The notes: generated from the sequence alone by a model not told the origin. 64,000 nt of DNA from Pseudarthrobacter phenanthrenivorans (GCF_000813845.1 NZ_JWTB01000011.1:34107-98106), one strand, 5' to 3'. Shown: positions 7,777 to 16,977, counted from the stretch's first letter. A program made the numbers and translations.

Positions 7777-8450
7777 GCTCCCGCGACGTCCCGCCCCGTC
7801 GGGTCCTCCGCGGCAGGGTCCGCCAAGGCGAGGCCGCCAACCGGGCTTCCATCCCAATGCAGCAAGTTCCAGCCTGTGGCCGGGTTGCCCTCCACCGCCA
7901 CAATTCCCGTGTTGGCGAGGACATGCCGGGCAGCAAACTCGTGGTCCGCCCCTTCGGCCCGGAGGCCGGCCCAGGTGCGGATCGCGGCACCATGGCTGAC
8001 CACTGCCACCGTCCCGTGCTGTTCCATGGCGGCCCGCTCGGCAACGCGCGCAATAGCAGCGTCAAACCGCTCAAAGAAGGCATGGCCGTCAGGCCCGGCA
8101 GGCATGCGCCGGTCCAGTTCTCCCGCAGCCCAGGAAATCACCGTGCCCATATAGCGCTTGTGGGATTCGTGGTCCGTGAGCTTCTCCAGCGACCCGGCCT
8201 CGATCTCGTGCAGACCCTCCAGCACTTCAACATCCAGGGCATGCAGCCGCGCCAGCGGCGCCGCGGTGATTTGTGTCCTGATCAGCGTGGAGGCATAGAG
8301 CGCGGCGATCGGCTCGTTGGCCAGTGCCCGCGCCATCGCCTCCGCCTGGCGTTCGCCCAGTTCGGTCAGTCCCGGACCGGGGTGGTCGGTGTCCAGTTGG
8401 CCCAGCACGTTGCCGGGGGTTTCGCCGTGTCGGATCAGGAGCAGCTTCAT
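7773..8450 (-). CDS. Histidine phosphatase family protein (phosphoglycerate mutase-like)
   Basis: 225 residues starting at MKLLLIRHGETPG; the RHGE phosphohistidine motif at residues 7-10 must be near the N-terminus, so the start at 8450 is preferred to 8495. A second catalytic His appears late in VAVVSHGAAIRTW. It removes phosphate through a phospho-His intermediate; the substrate (sugar phosphate, phosphoglycerate or other) cannot be told. It is convergent with the kinase gene, sharing the CTAG bases of both stop codons; a functional kinase/phosphatase link is unlikely since this fold acts on small molecules. Confidence 0.87.
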   Translation of the reverse strand: MKLLLIRHGETPGNVLGQLDTDHPGPGLTELGERQAEAMARALANEPIAALYASTLIRTQITAAPLARLHALDVEVLEGLHEIEAGSLEKLTDHESHKRYMGTVISWAAGELDRRMPAGPDGHAFFERFDAAIARVAERAAMEQHGTVAVVSHGAAIRTWAGLRAEGADHEFAARHVLANTGIVAVEGNPATGWNLLHWDGSPVGGLALADPAAEDPTGRDVAGA

Positions 8451-8583
8451 GTTCCCAGTTTCCCATCCCCACACTGGCATGAGGCCCACGTGCACATGGC
8501 GTCACCCGGCCCGGCCGCCGCGAAGGCGCCGGACCCCTTGGAGCCCGGCGCCGCCGTCGTACTGTCTCTTCCTGCTGCGCGGA

Positions 8584-10026
8584 CTACTTCAGGTGGTCCA
8601 CCAGAGTGTCGGCGATGCCCGTGTATTTGGCGGGCGTGAGGGCCAGGAGCCGGGCTTCGGCCTCCGCGGAAAGGCCCAGACCCTGTACAAACTCCTGCAT
8701 GCGCGCCGCGTCCACCCGCTGGCCGCGGGTAAGGTCCTTGAGGCGCTCGTAGGGGTTCTCCATGCCTTCGACGCCGGCGATCGCCTCGGCACGCATCACC
8801 ATCTGGATCGCCTCGCCGAGTACCTCCCAGTTGGTGTCCAGGTCCGCAGCAAGCACGTCGCCGGCAACATCCAGCCGTTCCAGGCCCTTGGCCACATTGG
8901 AGATGGCCAGGAGGGAGTGCCCGAAGGCCACGCCGATGTTGCGCTGGCTGGAGGAATCGGTCAGGTCGCGCTGCCAGCGGGACGTGACCAGGGTGGCACC
9001 GAGGGTGTCCAGCAGACCGTTGGAGATCTCCAGATTGGCTTCGGCGTTTTCGAAGCGGATCGGGTTCACCTTGTGCGGCATGGTGGACGAACCCGTCGCG
9101 CCGGCCACCGGGATCTGCGCGAAGTAGCCGATGGAAATGTAGCTCCAGATGTCGGTACACACGTTGTGCAGGATGCGGTTGAAGCGCGCAACGTCGGCGT
9201 ACAGCTCAGCCTGCCAGTCATGGCTTTCGATCTGCGTGGTGAGCGGGTTCCACGTCAGGCCAAGGCCTTCGACGAAGGAACGGGACACCTGCTGCCAGTC
9301 GGCGCCGGGGACGGAGGCCACATGCGCGGCGTAGGTGCCGGTTGCGCCGTTGATCTTGCCCAGGTATTCGGTCCTGGCGATCCGGTCCAGCTGGCGGGTC
9401 AGCCGGTGGGCGATGACCGCGAGTTCCTTGCCGAGCGTGGTGGGCGTGGCCGGCTGGCCGTGGGTCCGGGACAGCATCGGAACGGCGCGGTTCTCATCGG
9501 CCATTTTGCTGATCTGCGCCACCAGGCCGCGGGCTGCCGGCAGCCACACGTCCTCCACGGCACCCTTGACACCCAGCGCGTACGAAAGGTTGTTGATGTC
9601 CTCGGACGTGCAGCCGAAGTGGACCATTGCGGTCAGGTTTTCGATGCCGATCGCGGGCAGGCGCCGGCCGATGTAGTACTCCACGGCCTTCACATCGTGG
9701 ACCGTGACGGCTTCGATCCCGGCGAGCTCGGCCACGGAAGCAGCATCGAATTCGGTGACGATGGCACGCAGCTTCTCCTGCTGTTCCTTCTCCAGCGGCC
9801 CCGCGCCGGGAAGCACGTTGTTGCTGGTCAGGTGGATGAGCCATTCAACCTCCACGGCCACGCGGTCCCGGTTGAGGGCTGCCTCGGACAGGTAGTCAAC
9901 GAGGGGGGCGACGGCGGACTGGTAGCGGCCGTCCAGGGGTCCGAGCGCGATCTTTTCCGGCGACGCGGCGAGGGCCAGGCGTCCTGAGGGCGTACGGGTA
10001 TCAGCTGTGGCGGCAGTTTCAGGCAT
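8584..10026 (-). CDS. purB: Adenylosuccinate lyase
   Basis: 480 residues, fumarase/aspartase superfamily. The signature loop GSSTMPHKVNP lies around residues 308-320 and the other conserved regions (HFGCTSEDINN, SRTHGQPATPTTLGKE) are intact. It cleaves adenylosuccinate to AMP and SAICAR to AICAR in purine synthesis, in the cytoplasm. Length and sequence resemble the longer PurB type found in E. coli. It is transcribed alone; the region upstream (10027-10192) is shared with the divergent WXG100-like gene. Confidence 0.95.
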   Translation of the reverse strand: MPETAATADTRTPSGRLALAASPEKIALGPLDGRYQSAVAPLVDYLSEAALNRDRVAVEVEWLIHLTSNNVLPGAGPLEKEQQEKLRAIVTEFDAASVAELAGIEAVTVHDVKAVEYYIGRRLPAIGIENLTAMVHFGCTSEDINNLSYALGVKGAVEDVWLPAARGLVAQISKMADENRAVPMLSRTHGQPATPTTLGKELAVIAHRLTRQLDRIARTEYLGKINGATGTYAAHVASVPGADWQQVSRSFVEGLGLTWNPLTTQIESHDWQAELYADVARFNRILHNVCTDIWSYISIGYFAQIPVAGATGSSTMPHKVNPIRFENAEANLEISNGLLDTLGATLVTSRWQRDLTDSSSQRNIGVAFGHSLLAISNVAKGLERLDVAGDVLAADLDTNWEVLGEAIQMVMRAEAIAGVEGMENPYERLKDLTRGQRVDAARMQEFVQGLGLSAEAEARLLALTPAKYTGIADTLVDHLK

Positions 10027-10192
10027 GTGCTGATTCTTTCATGAAGTCCGGCGCGGCCTTAAGCCGCCCTCTTCCGTTACTTGTCCACATAGCCGACGAC
10101 GGCCCTTCGCTGGGCAGCGCTGCCTCCCTAGCGTTGGGGACAGCAGGATTTGGCGCACCACCCGGCCGGGGAGGCCACGACAGGAAGCTGGC

Positions 10193-10495
10193 ATGGGAAA
10201 CGAATCAGGAAATGGCATCTGGGGCGGCGGGCTGCACGCCAGCCTCGAAGTCCAGGAGCTGGGCAGGAAGGTTTCACAGTGCTCCGACCAAATGGAAGAG
10301 GTCCTGGCGGGCTTCCATGAGATCCAGTTGGCGGGCTGGGAGTCCCCTGCCGGGCAGGCCTACCGCAATTCCGTGAGCCTGCAGGCGGTGGCGGTTCGAA
10401 AAGCCCTGGACAGGATCCGGGATGCCTCTGCGGCAGTGGCGGCCCATGCTCGGGCTGCGCTGACGTCGGAGTGCTCGCCGGACGGCCCGTTCTGA
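10193..10495 (+). CDS. WXG100-like protein
   Basis: 100 residues, almost all helical, with the turn AGWESPAGQAYRNS (W49) in the middle between two predicted helices. This is the layout of ESX/type VII WXG100 proteins, in the W-x-S-P-A-G variant often seen in arthrobacters. The C-terminal tail is short and lacks a clear YxxxD/E signal. Its TGA overlaps the next ATG by one base (TGATG), so it is coupled to the hydrolase-like gene; together they may form a secreted or surface pair. No ESX machinery gene lies in the window. Confidence 0.65.
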   Translation: MGNESGNGIWGGGLHASLEVQELGRKVSQCSDQMEEVLAGFHEIQLAGWESPAGQAYRNSVSLQAVAVRKALDRIRDASAAVAAHARAALTSECSPDGPF

Positions 10496-11832
10496 TGGTT
10501 GACGCAACACCGGCCGGATCAGGCGGCCCCATCCGTGTCTCACCCCCGCCCCCGGACGGCATCCTGACCATTACCGGGGGCGTGGGCGGCATCACCGTCC
10601 AGCTGGAGGAACTGGACGTGGGAGCCGGAAAGCTCGACACCCTCGCCAGCCGCATCGCCGCCGTCGAGACGCAACTTCTCGGCGCCTGGCAAGGACTTGG
10701 CTCGTACCAGAACCAGCCGCGCAGCACAGGAACTGCCGCGCTGATCGCGGTGGGTGAGGCAAGGGACGCCTGCCGGCGGGTCCGGCTCGAGCTGGAGCGG
10801 ACCAGCGGGCAGGTGCGCAGTTGCCGGCGGGACTACGAGGCGGCTGAGCAGCTGAAGCGGATCGTGGGGCTGTCGGACCCCCGGAGGGAACTGCAGAAGC
10901 ATGCAGACTTCTGGCGGACCGGCTTCCTCAACGGTGACGCCACCGAAAGGCTGGCGGCACACGCCGTCACCATCATCCCGATGGTCAGGCCCGCGGTCGA
11001 AGAGGTGTTCGCTTCATTGCGCACAGGGTCGGTCAACGCCAAGCAGGAGGAAAGCATGACCATCAATCTCGATGCCACGCCTGCCGGACTGCTGGAGCGG
11101 GTCAGGCTGCTGGAGGCACGCGGCAGCGGATTCATCGAAGTTATCGAGGTGGCCGGCAAGGGTGGAAAAGCGTACGTGGTGGTGGTTCCCGGGACGCAGG
11201 TGAAGGAAGAGGACGCCGGAACCAATCCTTTCGACCTGGGCGGAATCGTCGACGGCATGGGCAACAAATCGGCCCAGGTGAATGCTGCCGTCCTCCAGGC
11301 CCTGCACGCCGCCGGCGCGGAACAGGGCGCGGACGTGGTGGCAGTGGGGTACAGCCAAGGCGGCATCCATGCCATGAACCTGGCGGCGGACAAGGACTTC
11401 TCCCGGGAGTACGACATGAAATATGTTGTGACCGCAGGCTCACCCATTTCCCGCATCGTCCCTCCGGACGATGTCAGCACCCTGCATCTGGAACACCGGA
11501 CCGACTGGGTACCCGGCAGCGACGGCTCAGCCAATCCGGATACCAGGAACCAGGTCACCGTTACCGTGACCAATGACCTCTATGTCCGCGGCGGGGAGGA
11601 TGCCGGCCTGGGACCGGGGCACCGGCTCAGCGGATATGAGGAGGCCGGCCGCCTTGTGGCGGCGAGCAAGGATCCTTCGCTGGTCCACTCCACCGCTGCA
11701 CTGGGCGCAGTGTTGGGGGCCGGGGGAGCCGCCACCGCCACCCGCTTTTCCTTGACGAAGACACCCCCGCCGCCTCCTCCCATGGACCGCAGGGACCCCT
11801 TTTCCGGTCGTCCCCAACAGAGTGCCCGGTAG
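10495..11832 (+). CDS. Alpha/beta-hydrolase-fold effector-like protein with helical N-domain
   Basis: 445 residues from the ATG at 10495, chosen for its one-base overlap with the previous stop. Residues about 30-180 are a helical, WXG-like domain (LGAWQGLGSYQNQ). From about 190 on there is an alpha/beta-hydrolase fold with nucleophile elbow GYSQGG (S287), a likely acid in HRTDWVPG and a late His (GPGHRLSGYEEAG). The C-terminus is a proline-rich tail (PPPPPP). No signal peptide, which fits export with a WXG100 partner. It probably acts as esterase or lipase on an unknown substrate; an alternative is a cell-wall-associated enzyme. Confidence 0.7.
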   Translation: MVDATPAGSGGPIRVSPPPPDGILTITGGVGGITVQLEELDVGAGKLDTLASRIAAVETQLLGAWQGLGSYQNQPRSTGTAALIAVGEARDACRRVRLELERTSGQVRSCRRDYEAAEQLKRIVGLSDPRRELQKHADFWRTGFLNGDATERLAAHAVTIIPMVRPAVEEVFASLRTGSVNAKQEESMTINLDATPAGLLERVRLLEARGSGFIEVIEVAGKGGKAYVVVVPGTQVKEEDAGTNPFDLGGIVDGMGNKSAQVNAAVLQALHAAGAEQGADVVAVGYSQGGIHAMNLAADKDFSREYDMKYVVTAGSPISRIVPPDDVSTLHLEHRTDWVPGSDGSANPDTRNQVTVTVTNDLYVRGGEDAGLGPGHRLSGYEEAGRLVAASKDPSLVHSTAALGAVLGAGGAATATRFSLTKTPPPPPPMDRRDPFSGRPQQSAR

Positions 11833-11853
11833 GACTGGGGCCAGGCGCCGGTG

Positions 11854-12759
11854 TCAGGAGATCTGCGCTGCGTGCAGCTCCGCGTAGGCCCGGGCACGCG
11901 TCTTGCCCGGCGTCCCGGCGGGCTCCGGCGCCGGTTGGGGCGCAGGTTCCGGCGCAGCCACGGGGCACTTGTAGTTGTAGTCGAGATCGCCTTCGGTGAA
12001 CTGGGTTGTCGTGACCACCCCGCCGCCAGTCAGCGGCGCGGCTCCGCAGTACTCCCGGGCAGATGCAGTGGATTCGGCACCTGCGAGCCAGCTCGCCAGC
12101 CGGTAAAGATTGCTGCCCGCGCCCACGTCACCCACAATTTCACCGAACTGGTACGCAGTGGAGTAAATGCCGACTTCGACGCCGATGCCCTGCAGGTATG
12201 CGGCCATGCCCTCCAGTTCCGCAGCATTGATCGCCTTGTTCCACAACCAGCTGTTCCCGGTTTCGACGTCCAGCCACCACGTGCGCCGTGCCGGGTCACC
12301 GGCATCCTTCAGGATTGCCACATCATCGCCGGCCGTGGCGTACCCGTGGACGTAGGCGCACGCCGGCGATTCGCTGCCGTCGCAGCTGCCATACGGGTTG
12401 CTGACGTTCGCGCCCCGATAGGTGTTGTCCCCCGGCCACCACAAGGAATCCACGGGACCTGTCGCCGCCGTATTCACATACACCGCTGCGGGTTTGCCCG
12501 CGGCCGACTCAGCGCTGCGGTCCCCCCAGGCAAGCTGGGCTGCCAGGCATGGATTGACGGTGTCCGGGCGCCCGCCGTTCACGCCCACAATGGCGAAGGC
12601 GGGGGGATCGGGAAGATCAGCTCCGCACTGGGGCCAGGAGATGTCGTTGCCAAGGGCAGCGTTGTCCCGGGCAGGCCCCGTATCGGCTCCTGCATGGGCC
12701 GGCCCGACAGGCAACGCGGACAGCAGGCAGGCAGCAACCAGGATTCTGGGGAATTTCAT
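11854..12759 (-). CDS. Secreted GH25/DUF1906-like protein
   Basis: 301 residues with a clear signal peptide (residues 1-23, cleavage after PAHA). The mature domain begins with GNDISWPQCG, an early Asp-containing strand typical of TIM-barrel proteins of the lysozyme-like GH25/DUF1906 kind, and has WWLDVETGNSW, which supplies paired acidic residues as in GH25 catalytic sites. Six cysteines suggest disulfides outside the cell. A Pro/Ala-rich tail follows. The likely role is binding or cleaving cell wall glycan; activity is not proven. Confidence 0.7.
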   Translation of the reverse strand: MKFPRILVAACLLSALPVGPAHAGADTGPARDNAALGNDISWPQCGADLPDPPAFAIVGVNGGRPDTVNPCLAAQLAWGDRSAESAAGKPAAVYVNTAATGPVDSLWWPGDNTYRGANVSNPYGSCDGSESPACAYVHGYATAGDDVAILKDAGDPARRTWWLDVETGNSWLWNKAINAAELEGMAAYLQGIGVEVGIYSTAYQFGEIVGDVGAGSNLYRLASWLAGAESTASAREYCGAAPLTGGGVVTTTQFTEGDLDYNYKCPVAAPEPAPQPAPEPAGTPGKTRARAYAELHAAQIS

Positions 12760-12967
12760 GCGTAGGCCACCGTCTTTTCGGAACTGACAACGTGGGCCTT
12801 TTGGGGGCCCGGTTGGCAGCCTAGAAGGGCCGGCAGGCAGAGGTCATGGGTAGCCGGTACTGGACTTTGGAGGGTTTAGGGGCAGCGTGGCACCTGTTGG
12901 TACCTGCTCGGAAGGCGCTGCCTACTTAAGCTGCCGCCTCAGCTGGACGGACTTCCGCCCCTGCGCG

Positions 12968-13393
12968 TCAGCGCCGGCCACCTGGCAGCAAACCGGCCAC
13001 CAGTGATACGAGGGAGATGATGATCGCGGCCAGGACGGCAGTCCAGAAAAAGGAGTCGATGGTCAGGTGGACCGGCGTGTAACTGCTGATCCAGGCCGTC
13101 AGGTACAACATCGCAGCATTGATGACGATGGCAAACAGGCCAAGGGTCAGGATGGTGATGGGAAGTGCCAGAAGCCGCACCAGCGGCCGCACGAAGGCGT
13201 TCACCACGCCGAAGATCAGCCCGATGAAGAGGTAGGCCACAACAATGCCGATGGTTCCGGTGTCCAGTGAAATGCCCGTCCTGGCCACGGCGTCGGAGGC
13301 GGCGGTGCTGGAGATGTCCATGCCCGGCAGGATCCAGCTGGCCACCCAGAGAGCTGCCGCGTTGACGATGACCCGGAGGATGAATGAACCCAT
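12968..13393 (-). CDS. Small four-helix membrane protein (phage holin superfamily IV / DUF type)
   Basis: 141 residues with four hydrophobic helices: near residues 5-22, 46-66, 75-100 and 113-136. The segment GVVNAFVRPLVRLLALPITILTLGLF is diagnostic of the actinobacterial/firmicute 'phage holin family' membrane proteins, which are common housekeeping proteins of unknown role and not evidence of a prophage. It is a single gene. Downstream on its strand, a short stem near 12928-12947 next to CTTAAG could end transcription. Confidence 0.8.
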   Translation of the reverse strand: MGSFILRVIVNAAALWVASWILPGMDISSTAASDAVARTGISLDTGTIGIVVAYLFIGLIFGVVNAFVRPLVRLLALPITILTLGLFAIVINAAMLYLTAWISSYTPVHLTIDSFFWTAVLAAIIISLVSLVAGLLPGGRR

Positions 13394-13498
13394 GCCACCA
13401 TGCTTCCATACGGGCCTGCCGGGAGGCTGATTGCCGGCCCTGAATTTCAGCCGGCGACTGCCGGATGCCCGCCGTAGCTTGGACGTAGGCTAGGAGCC

Positions 13499-14617
13499 AT
13501 GACTTCTTCTGAGACCAGGGCCGGCGGACCAGCGCCGCGCCCGGTGCTGGACCTGCTGCCCCGCTACGCCGCAGGGAAGCCGCCGGCCACCGTCCAGGGG
13601 CTGGCCAGCTACAAGCTGTCCTCCAACGAAAACCCGCTGCCGCCGATTCCCGCCGTGCTGGCCGCGATAGCCGACCAGGCGGACTTCAACCGCTACCCCG
13701 ATCCGCTGAGCAGCAAACTCCGGGCCGCGCTCGCGGAGTTCCTTGGCGTGCCTGCAGAGGACATCGTGACCGGAGCAGGAAGCCTGGGCGCCCTCAACCA
13801 GATCCTTGCGGCCTTCGCAGGACGGAACGAGGACGGCAAGGCCGACGAAGTCATCTACGCATGGCGGTCGTTCGAGGCGTATCCCATCAGCGTGGGGTTG
13901 TCGGGCGCCGAGAGTGTCCGCATTCCCGTGACCGCGGACGGGCGGCATGACCTCGACGCCATGGCTGCGGCGGTCAGTGCACGCACCAAAGTCATCCTCC
14001 TCTGCACGCCCAACAATCCCACCGGCCCTGCACTCACGGCAGCGGAAACGGAAGCCTTCATCCGGTCCGTCCCCGCCGACGTGGTGGTGGTCATCGACGA
14101 GGCCTACCAGGAGTTCGTCAGGGCGGCGGACGCCGTGGACGGGATCGACCTCTACCGGAAATACCCCAACGTGGTGGTGCTCAGGACCTTTTCCAAGGCG
14201 CACGGCCTGGCAGGGCTCCGCGTCGGGTACAGCGTCTCCCACCCGGAACTGACCCAGTACCTGCGGGTTGCCGCGACACCGTTCGCGGTGTCCCAAATCG
14301 CCGAACGGGCAGCAATTGTTTCCCTCCGGAATTACGGCCAGGTTGTGGAGAGGGTACAAAAACTCGTGGACGAGCGGGACCGGGTAACCGCAGGCCTCCG
14401 CGGGCTGGGATGGGACATTCCGGACGCCCAGGGCAACTTCGTCTGGCTCGCCCTGGGGAGTGAAAGTGCCGCCTTTGCGGAGCAGGCGGGCGCGCGGGCC
14501 CTTTCGGTGCGGGCCTTCCCTGGCGAGGGTGTGAGGGTGAGCATCGGGGAGCCCGAGGCCAACACCCGTTTCCTCGAATTGTGTGCCGACTATACAAAGG
14601 CACCTGCAACTTCCTAG
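13499..14617 (+). CDS. hisC: Histidinol-phosphate aminotransferase (or related aromatic aminotransferase)
   Basis: 372 residues, class II PLP aminotransferase. YKLSSNENPLPP near the N-terminus, NNPTGPALT, the Asp-containing VVVIDEAYQEF and the PLP lysine in RTFSKAHGLAGLRVGY are HisC hallmarks. It converts imidazole acetol phosphate and glutamate to histidinol phosphate and 2-oxoglutarate. No other his gene is nearby, and actinobacteria often carry a second copy acting on aromatic amino acids, so the latter is an alternative. A TAGGCT -10 hexamer (13486-13491) stands 7 bases before the ATG. Terminator-like hairpin 14626-14645 follows. Confidence 0.85.
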   Translation: MTSSETRAGGPAPRPVLDLLPRYAAGKPPATVQGLASYKLSSNENPLPPIPAVLAAIADQADFNRYPDPLSSKLRAALAEFLGVPAEDIVTGAGSLGALNQILAAFAGRNEDGKADEVIYAWRSFEAYPISVGLSGAESVRIPVTADGRHDLDAMAAAVSARTKVILLCTPNNPTGPALTAAETEAFIRSVPADVVVVIDEAYQEFVRAADAVDGIDLYRKYPNVVVLRTFSKAHGLAGLRVGYSVSHPELTQYLRVAATPFAVSQIAERAAIVSLRNYGQVVERVQKLVDERDRVTAGLRGLGWDIPDAQGNFVWLALGSESAAFAEQAGARALSVRAFPGEGVRVSIGEPEANTRFLELCADYTKAPATS

Positions 14618-14625
14618 CACTTAAC

Positions 14626-14645
14626 AAGTAGCCCTCCCGCTACTT
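14626..14645 (+). terminator. Hairpin after hisC
   Basis: AAGTAGC and GCTACTT form a perfect 7-base stem with a 6-base C-rich loop, 9 bases after the hisC stop; no T-run follows, so termination is only probable. Confidence 0.45.
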
Positions 14646-14678
14646 ACCGAAGATAAAGTTAGGATCAACAAGCCAATG

Positions 14679-14718
14679 TATATGCCGCACCAGGAATGTA
14701 TTCCTTGAGCGGCATATA
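14679..14718. promoter_or_regulatory. 40-base nested palindrome before the 2-oxo acid dehydrogenase operon
   Basis: Outer arms TATATGCCGC / GCGGCATATA (10 bases each, perfect) enclose 3-base spacers and inner arms AGGAAT / ATTCCT with a 2-base centre. As DNA it is two nested operator-like repeats; as RNA it folds into a 10-bp stem, a symmetric 3/3 internal loop, a 5-bp stem and a UGUA loop. It ends 48 bases before the E1alpha ATG. Confidence 0.7.
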
Positions 14719-14736
14719 TCCCAGCGACATTGCATT

Positions 14737-14748
14737 GCATCCGGATGC
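14737..14748. promoter_or_regulatory. 12-bp perfect palindrome GCATCCGGATGC
   Basis: A second symmetric element 18 bases from the nested palindrome and 7 bases upstream of the AAGGAG ribosome-binding site (14756-14761) of the E1alpha gene. If the site is transcribed it could also pair as RNA near the ribosome-binding site. Confidence 0.45.
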
Positions 14749-14766
14749 GGCAAGCAAGGAGACGGT

Positions 14767-15990
14767 ATGGGCACTCATCTGCCTTCCACCGAGTTCGAAG
14801 GAACAGCGGTAGACGACCAGCGGGAAGCCGATGCTGAAGCCGTCATGGGCGAGCCCGCGGCCCAGATGGTGCAGCTGCTTGGACCGGACGGCAAGCTCGG
14901 CGCCGATCCGGTCTTCAGCAGCTACGCAGACAAGCTCACACCCGAGGACCTGCGGGGGCTCTATGCCGACATGGCCGCAATCCGCCGGTTCGATGTCGAA
15001 GCAACCGCGCTCCAGCGCCAGGGCCAGCTGGCGCTCTGGGTCCCGCTCACCGGCCAGGAAGCGGCCCAGATCGGGTCCGGACGGGCAAGCCAGCCGCAGG
15101 ACTACATTTTCCCCACCTACCGGGAGCACGGTGTTGCCCTGACCCGGAACGTCGACCTGGCTGAACTCCTGCGGCAGTTCCGCGGGGTTTCCAACGGCGG
15201 CTGGAACCCCAAGGACACCAACTTCCACCTCTATACCCTGGTGCTCGCCGCACAGACCCTGCACGCCGTGGGCTATGCGATGGGCATCCAGCGGGACCAG
15301 AAGCTCGCCGGCGGCGCAGGCAGGCAGCCGGAGGCGGCCGTCATTGCCTACTTCGGTGATGGCGCCAGCTCTGAAGGCGATGTGCACGAATCCATGGTCT
15401 TCGCCTCCTCCTACAAGGCGCCCGTGGTGTTCTTCTGCCAGAACAACCACTGGGCCATCTCCGTGCCCACCAACGTCCAAACCCGCGTCCCGCTCTCCAA
15501 CCGCGCCAAGGGCTACGGCTTCCCGGGCGTCCGCGTGGACGGCAATGACGTCATCGCCGTGCACGCCGTCACCGAATGGGCCCTGGAACATGCCCGCCAG
15601 GGCAACGGACCGGTCCTGATCGAGGCCTTCACCTACCGGGTGGGGGCCCACACCACCGCTGACGATCCCACCAAATACCGCCAGTCCGCGGAGGAGGACG
15701 CCTGGCGCGCCAAGGACCCGCTGGCCAGGCTCGAAAAGTACCTCCGTGCGCAGGACCTTGCCGGCGACGACTTCTTCGCCAAGGTCAAGGCCGACGGCGA
15801 CGATCTCGCTGCCTACGTCCGGCGCACTGCCCACGACCTTGAAAACCCGGATATCCGCCAGGCCTTCGCGAACGTCTATGCCGAAGCCCACCCGCTCGTG
15901 GCCGAGGAACTGGCGTGGTTCGAGGAATACAGCGCAGGATTCGCGGGCGGCGAAGAGCCCGCCGGACACGCAGCAAAGGCAGGCCACTGA
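14767..15990 (+). CDS. 2-oxo acid dehydrogenase E1 component, alpha subunit (branched-chain type likely)
   Basis: 407 residues. Thiamine diphosphate fold: GYAMGIQRDQKL, then the ThDP/Mg motif GDGASSEGDVHESMVFASSY and N-N-H in CQNNHWAISVP. It decarboxylates a 2-oxo acid and passes the acyl group to the E2 lipoyl arm. Good AAGGAG six bases before the ATG. It is the first gene of the E1alpha-E1beta-E2 operon. Actinobacteria normally use a single-chain E1 (AceE) for pyruvate, so the split alpha/beta form here more likely serves branched-chain keto acids (valine, leucine, isoleucine breakdown), although many annotations call it pyruvate dehydrogenase. No E3 (lpd) gene is present. Confidence 0.87.
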   Translation: MGTHLPSTEFEGTAVDDQREADAEAVMGEPAAQMVQLLGPDGKLGADPVFSSYADKLTPEDLRGLYADMAAIRRFDVEATALQRQGQLALWVPLTGQEAAQIGSGRASQPQDYIFPTYREHGVALTRNVDLAELLRQFRGVSNGGWNPKDTNFHLYTLVLAAQTLHAVGYAMGIQRDQKLAGGAGRQPEAAVIAYFGDGASSEGDVHESMVFASSYKAPVVFFCQNNHWAISVPTNVQTRVPLSNRAKGYGFPGVRVDGNDVIAVHAVTEWALEHARQGNGPVLIEAFTYRVGAHTTADDPTKYRQSAEEDAWRAKDPLARLEKYLRAQDLAGDDFFAKVKADGDDLAAYVRRTAHDLENPDIRQAFANVYAEAHPLVAEELAWFEEYSAGFAGGEEPAGHAAKAGH

Positions 15991-16970
15991 TGCCCACCAT
16001 GACCATCGCCAAGGCCATCAACGAGGGCCTCCGCGCCACGCTGGCCGCCAACCCCAAGTCCCTGCTGATGGGGGAGGATATCGGTCCGCTGGGCGGCGTC
16101 TACCGGGTGACAGACGGCCTGATCGGAGAGTTCGGCCCTGACCGCGTGGTGGACACCCCGCTGGCTGAATCCGGCATCATCGGGACTGCGATCGGCCTCG
16201 CGCTGCGCGGGTACAGCCCCGTCTGCGAGATCCAGTTCGACGGGTTTGTCTTCCCGGGCTTCAACCAGATCACCACCCAGCTGGCCAAGATGCATGCACG
16301 CAGCAACGGCAACCTCACAGTTCCCGTGGTCATCCGCATCCCGTACGGCGGCGGCATCGGTTCCGTGGAGCACCACTCCGAGTCCCCGGAGGCCCTGTTC
16401 GCCCACACGGCCGGCCTGCGCATCATCACTCCCTCCAACCCCCACGATGCCTACTGGATGATCCAGCAGGCGGTGGAGTGCCAGGACCCGGTCATCATCT
16501 TCGAACCGAAGCGCCGCTATTGGCTCAAGGGAGACGTCGATGTCCAGGCCCCCGGCCCGGCAGGGGATCCGTTCAAGGCCCACGTGCTCCGCGAAGGCAC
16601 CGATGCCACCATCGTGGCCTACGGCCCCTTGGTGCCGGTTGCCCTCGCTGCCGCCAACGCCGCCGAGGAGGACGGCCGGAGCGTCGAGGTCATCGACCTG
16701 CGGTCCATCTCGCCGCTCGACTTCGACACCGTGACCGCCTCCGTCCAGAAAACCGGCCGCCTGATCGTGGCCCACGAAGCGCCCACGTTCGGCGGAATCG
16801 GCGGCGAAATCGCGGCCCGCATCAGCGAACGCGCCTTCCATTCACTGGAGGCCCCCGTCATCCGCGTCGGCGGATTCCACATGCCGTACCCCGTTGCCAA
16901 GGTGGAGGAAGACTACCTACCGGACATCGACCGCATCCTGGAGGCGCTGGACCGCGCCCTCTCCTACTGA
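15990..16970 (+). CDS. 2-oxo acid dehydrogenase E1 component, beta subunit
   Basis: 326 residues. The ATG at 15990 overlaps the E1alpha stop by one base (TGATG); ATG 15999 is an alternative. Transketolase-type pyrimidine domain at the N-terminus ([35 protein letters not shown]) followed by the transketolase C-terminal domain ([30 protein letters not shown]). It forms the alpha2beta2 E1 enzyme with the preceding product. One-base overlap and same-strand E2 show tight co-expression. Confidence 0.92.
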   Translation: MPTMTIAKAINEGLRATLAANPKSLLMGEDIGPLGGVYRVTDGLIGEFGPDRVVDTPLAESGIIGTAIGLALRGYSPVCEIQFDGFVFPGFNQITTQLAKMHARSNGNLTVPVVIRIPYGGGIGSVEHHSESPEALFAHTAGLRIITPSNPHDAYWMIQQAVECQDPVIIFEPKRRYWLKGDVDVQAPGPAGDPFKAHVLREGTDATIVAYGPLVPVALAAANAAEEDGRSVEVIDLRSISPLDFDTVTASVQKTGRLIVAHEAPTFGGIGGEIAARISERAFHSLEAPVIRVGGFHMPYPVAKVEEDYLPDIDRILEALDRALSY

Positions 16971-16977
16971 GGACACC

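Noticed and set aside
12968..13393. A prophage, because the protein belongs to a 'phage holin' family
   Set aside because: The family is a common chromosomal membrane protein in actinobacteria and no phage gene lies nearby.
14665..15987. A 440-residue frame antisense to the E1alpha gene
   Set aside because: Same reason: a codon-bias shadow of a well-conserved gene, with no recognisable domain.
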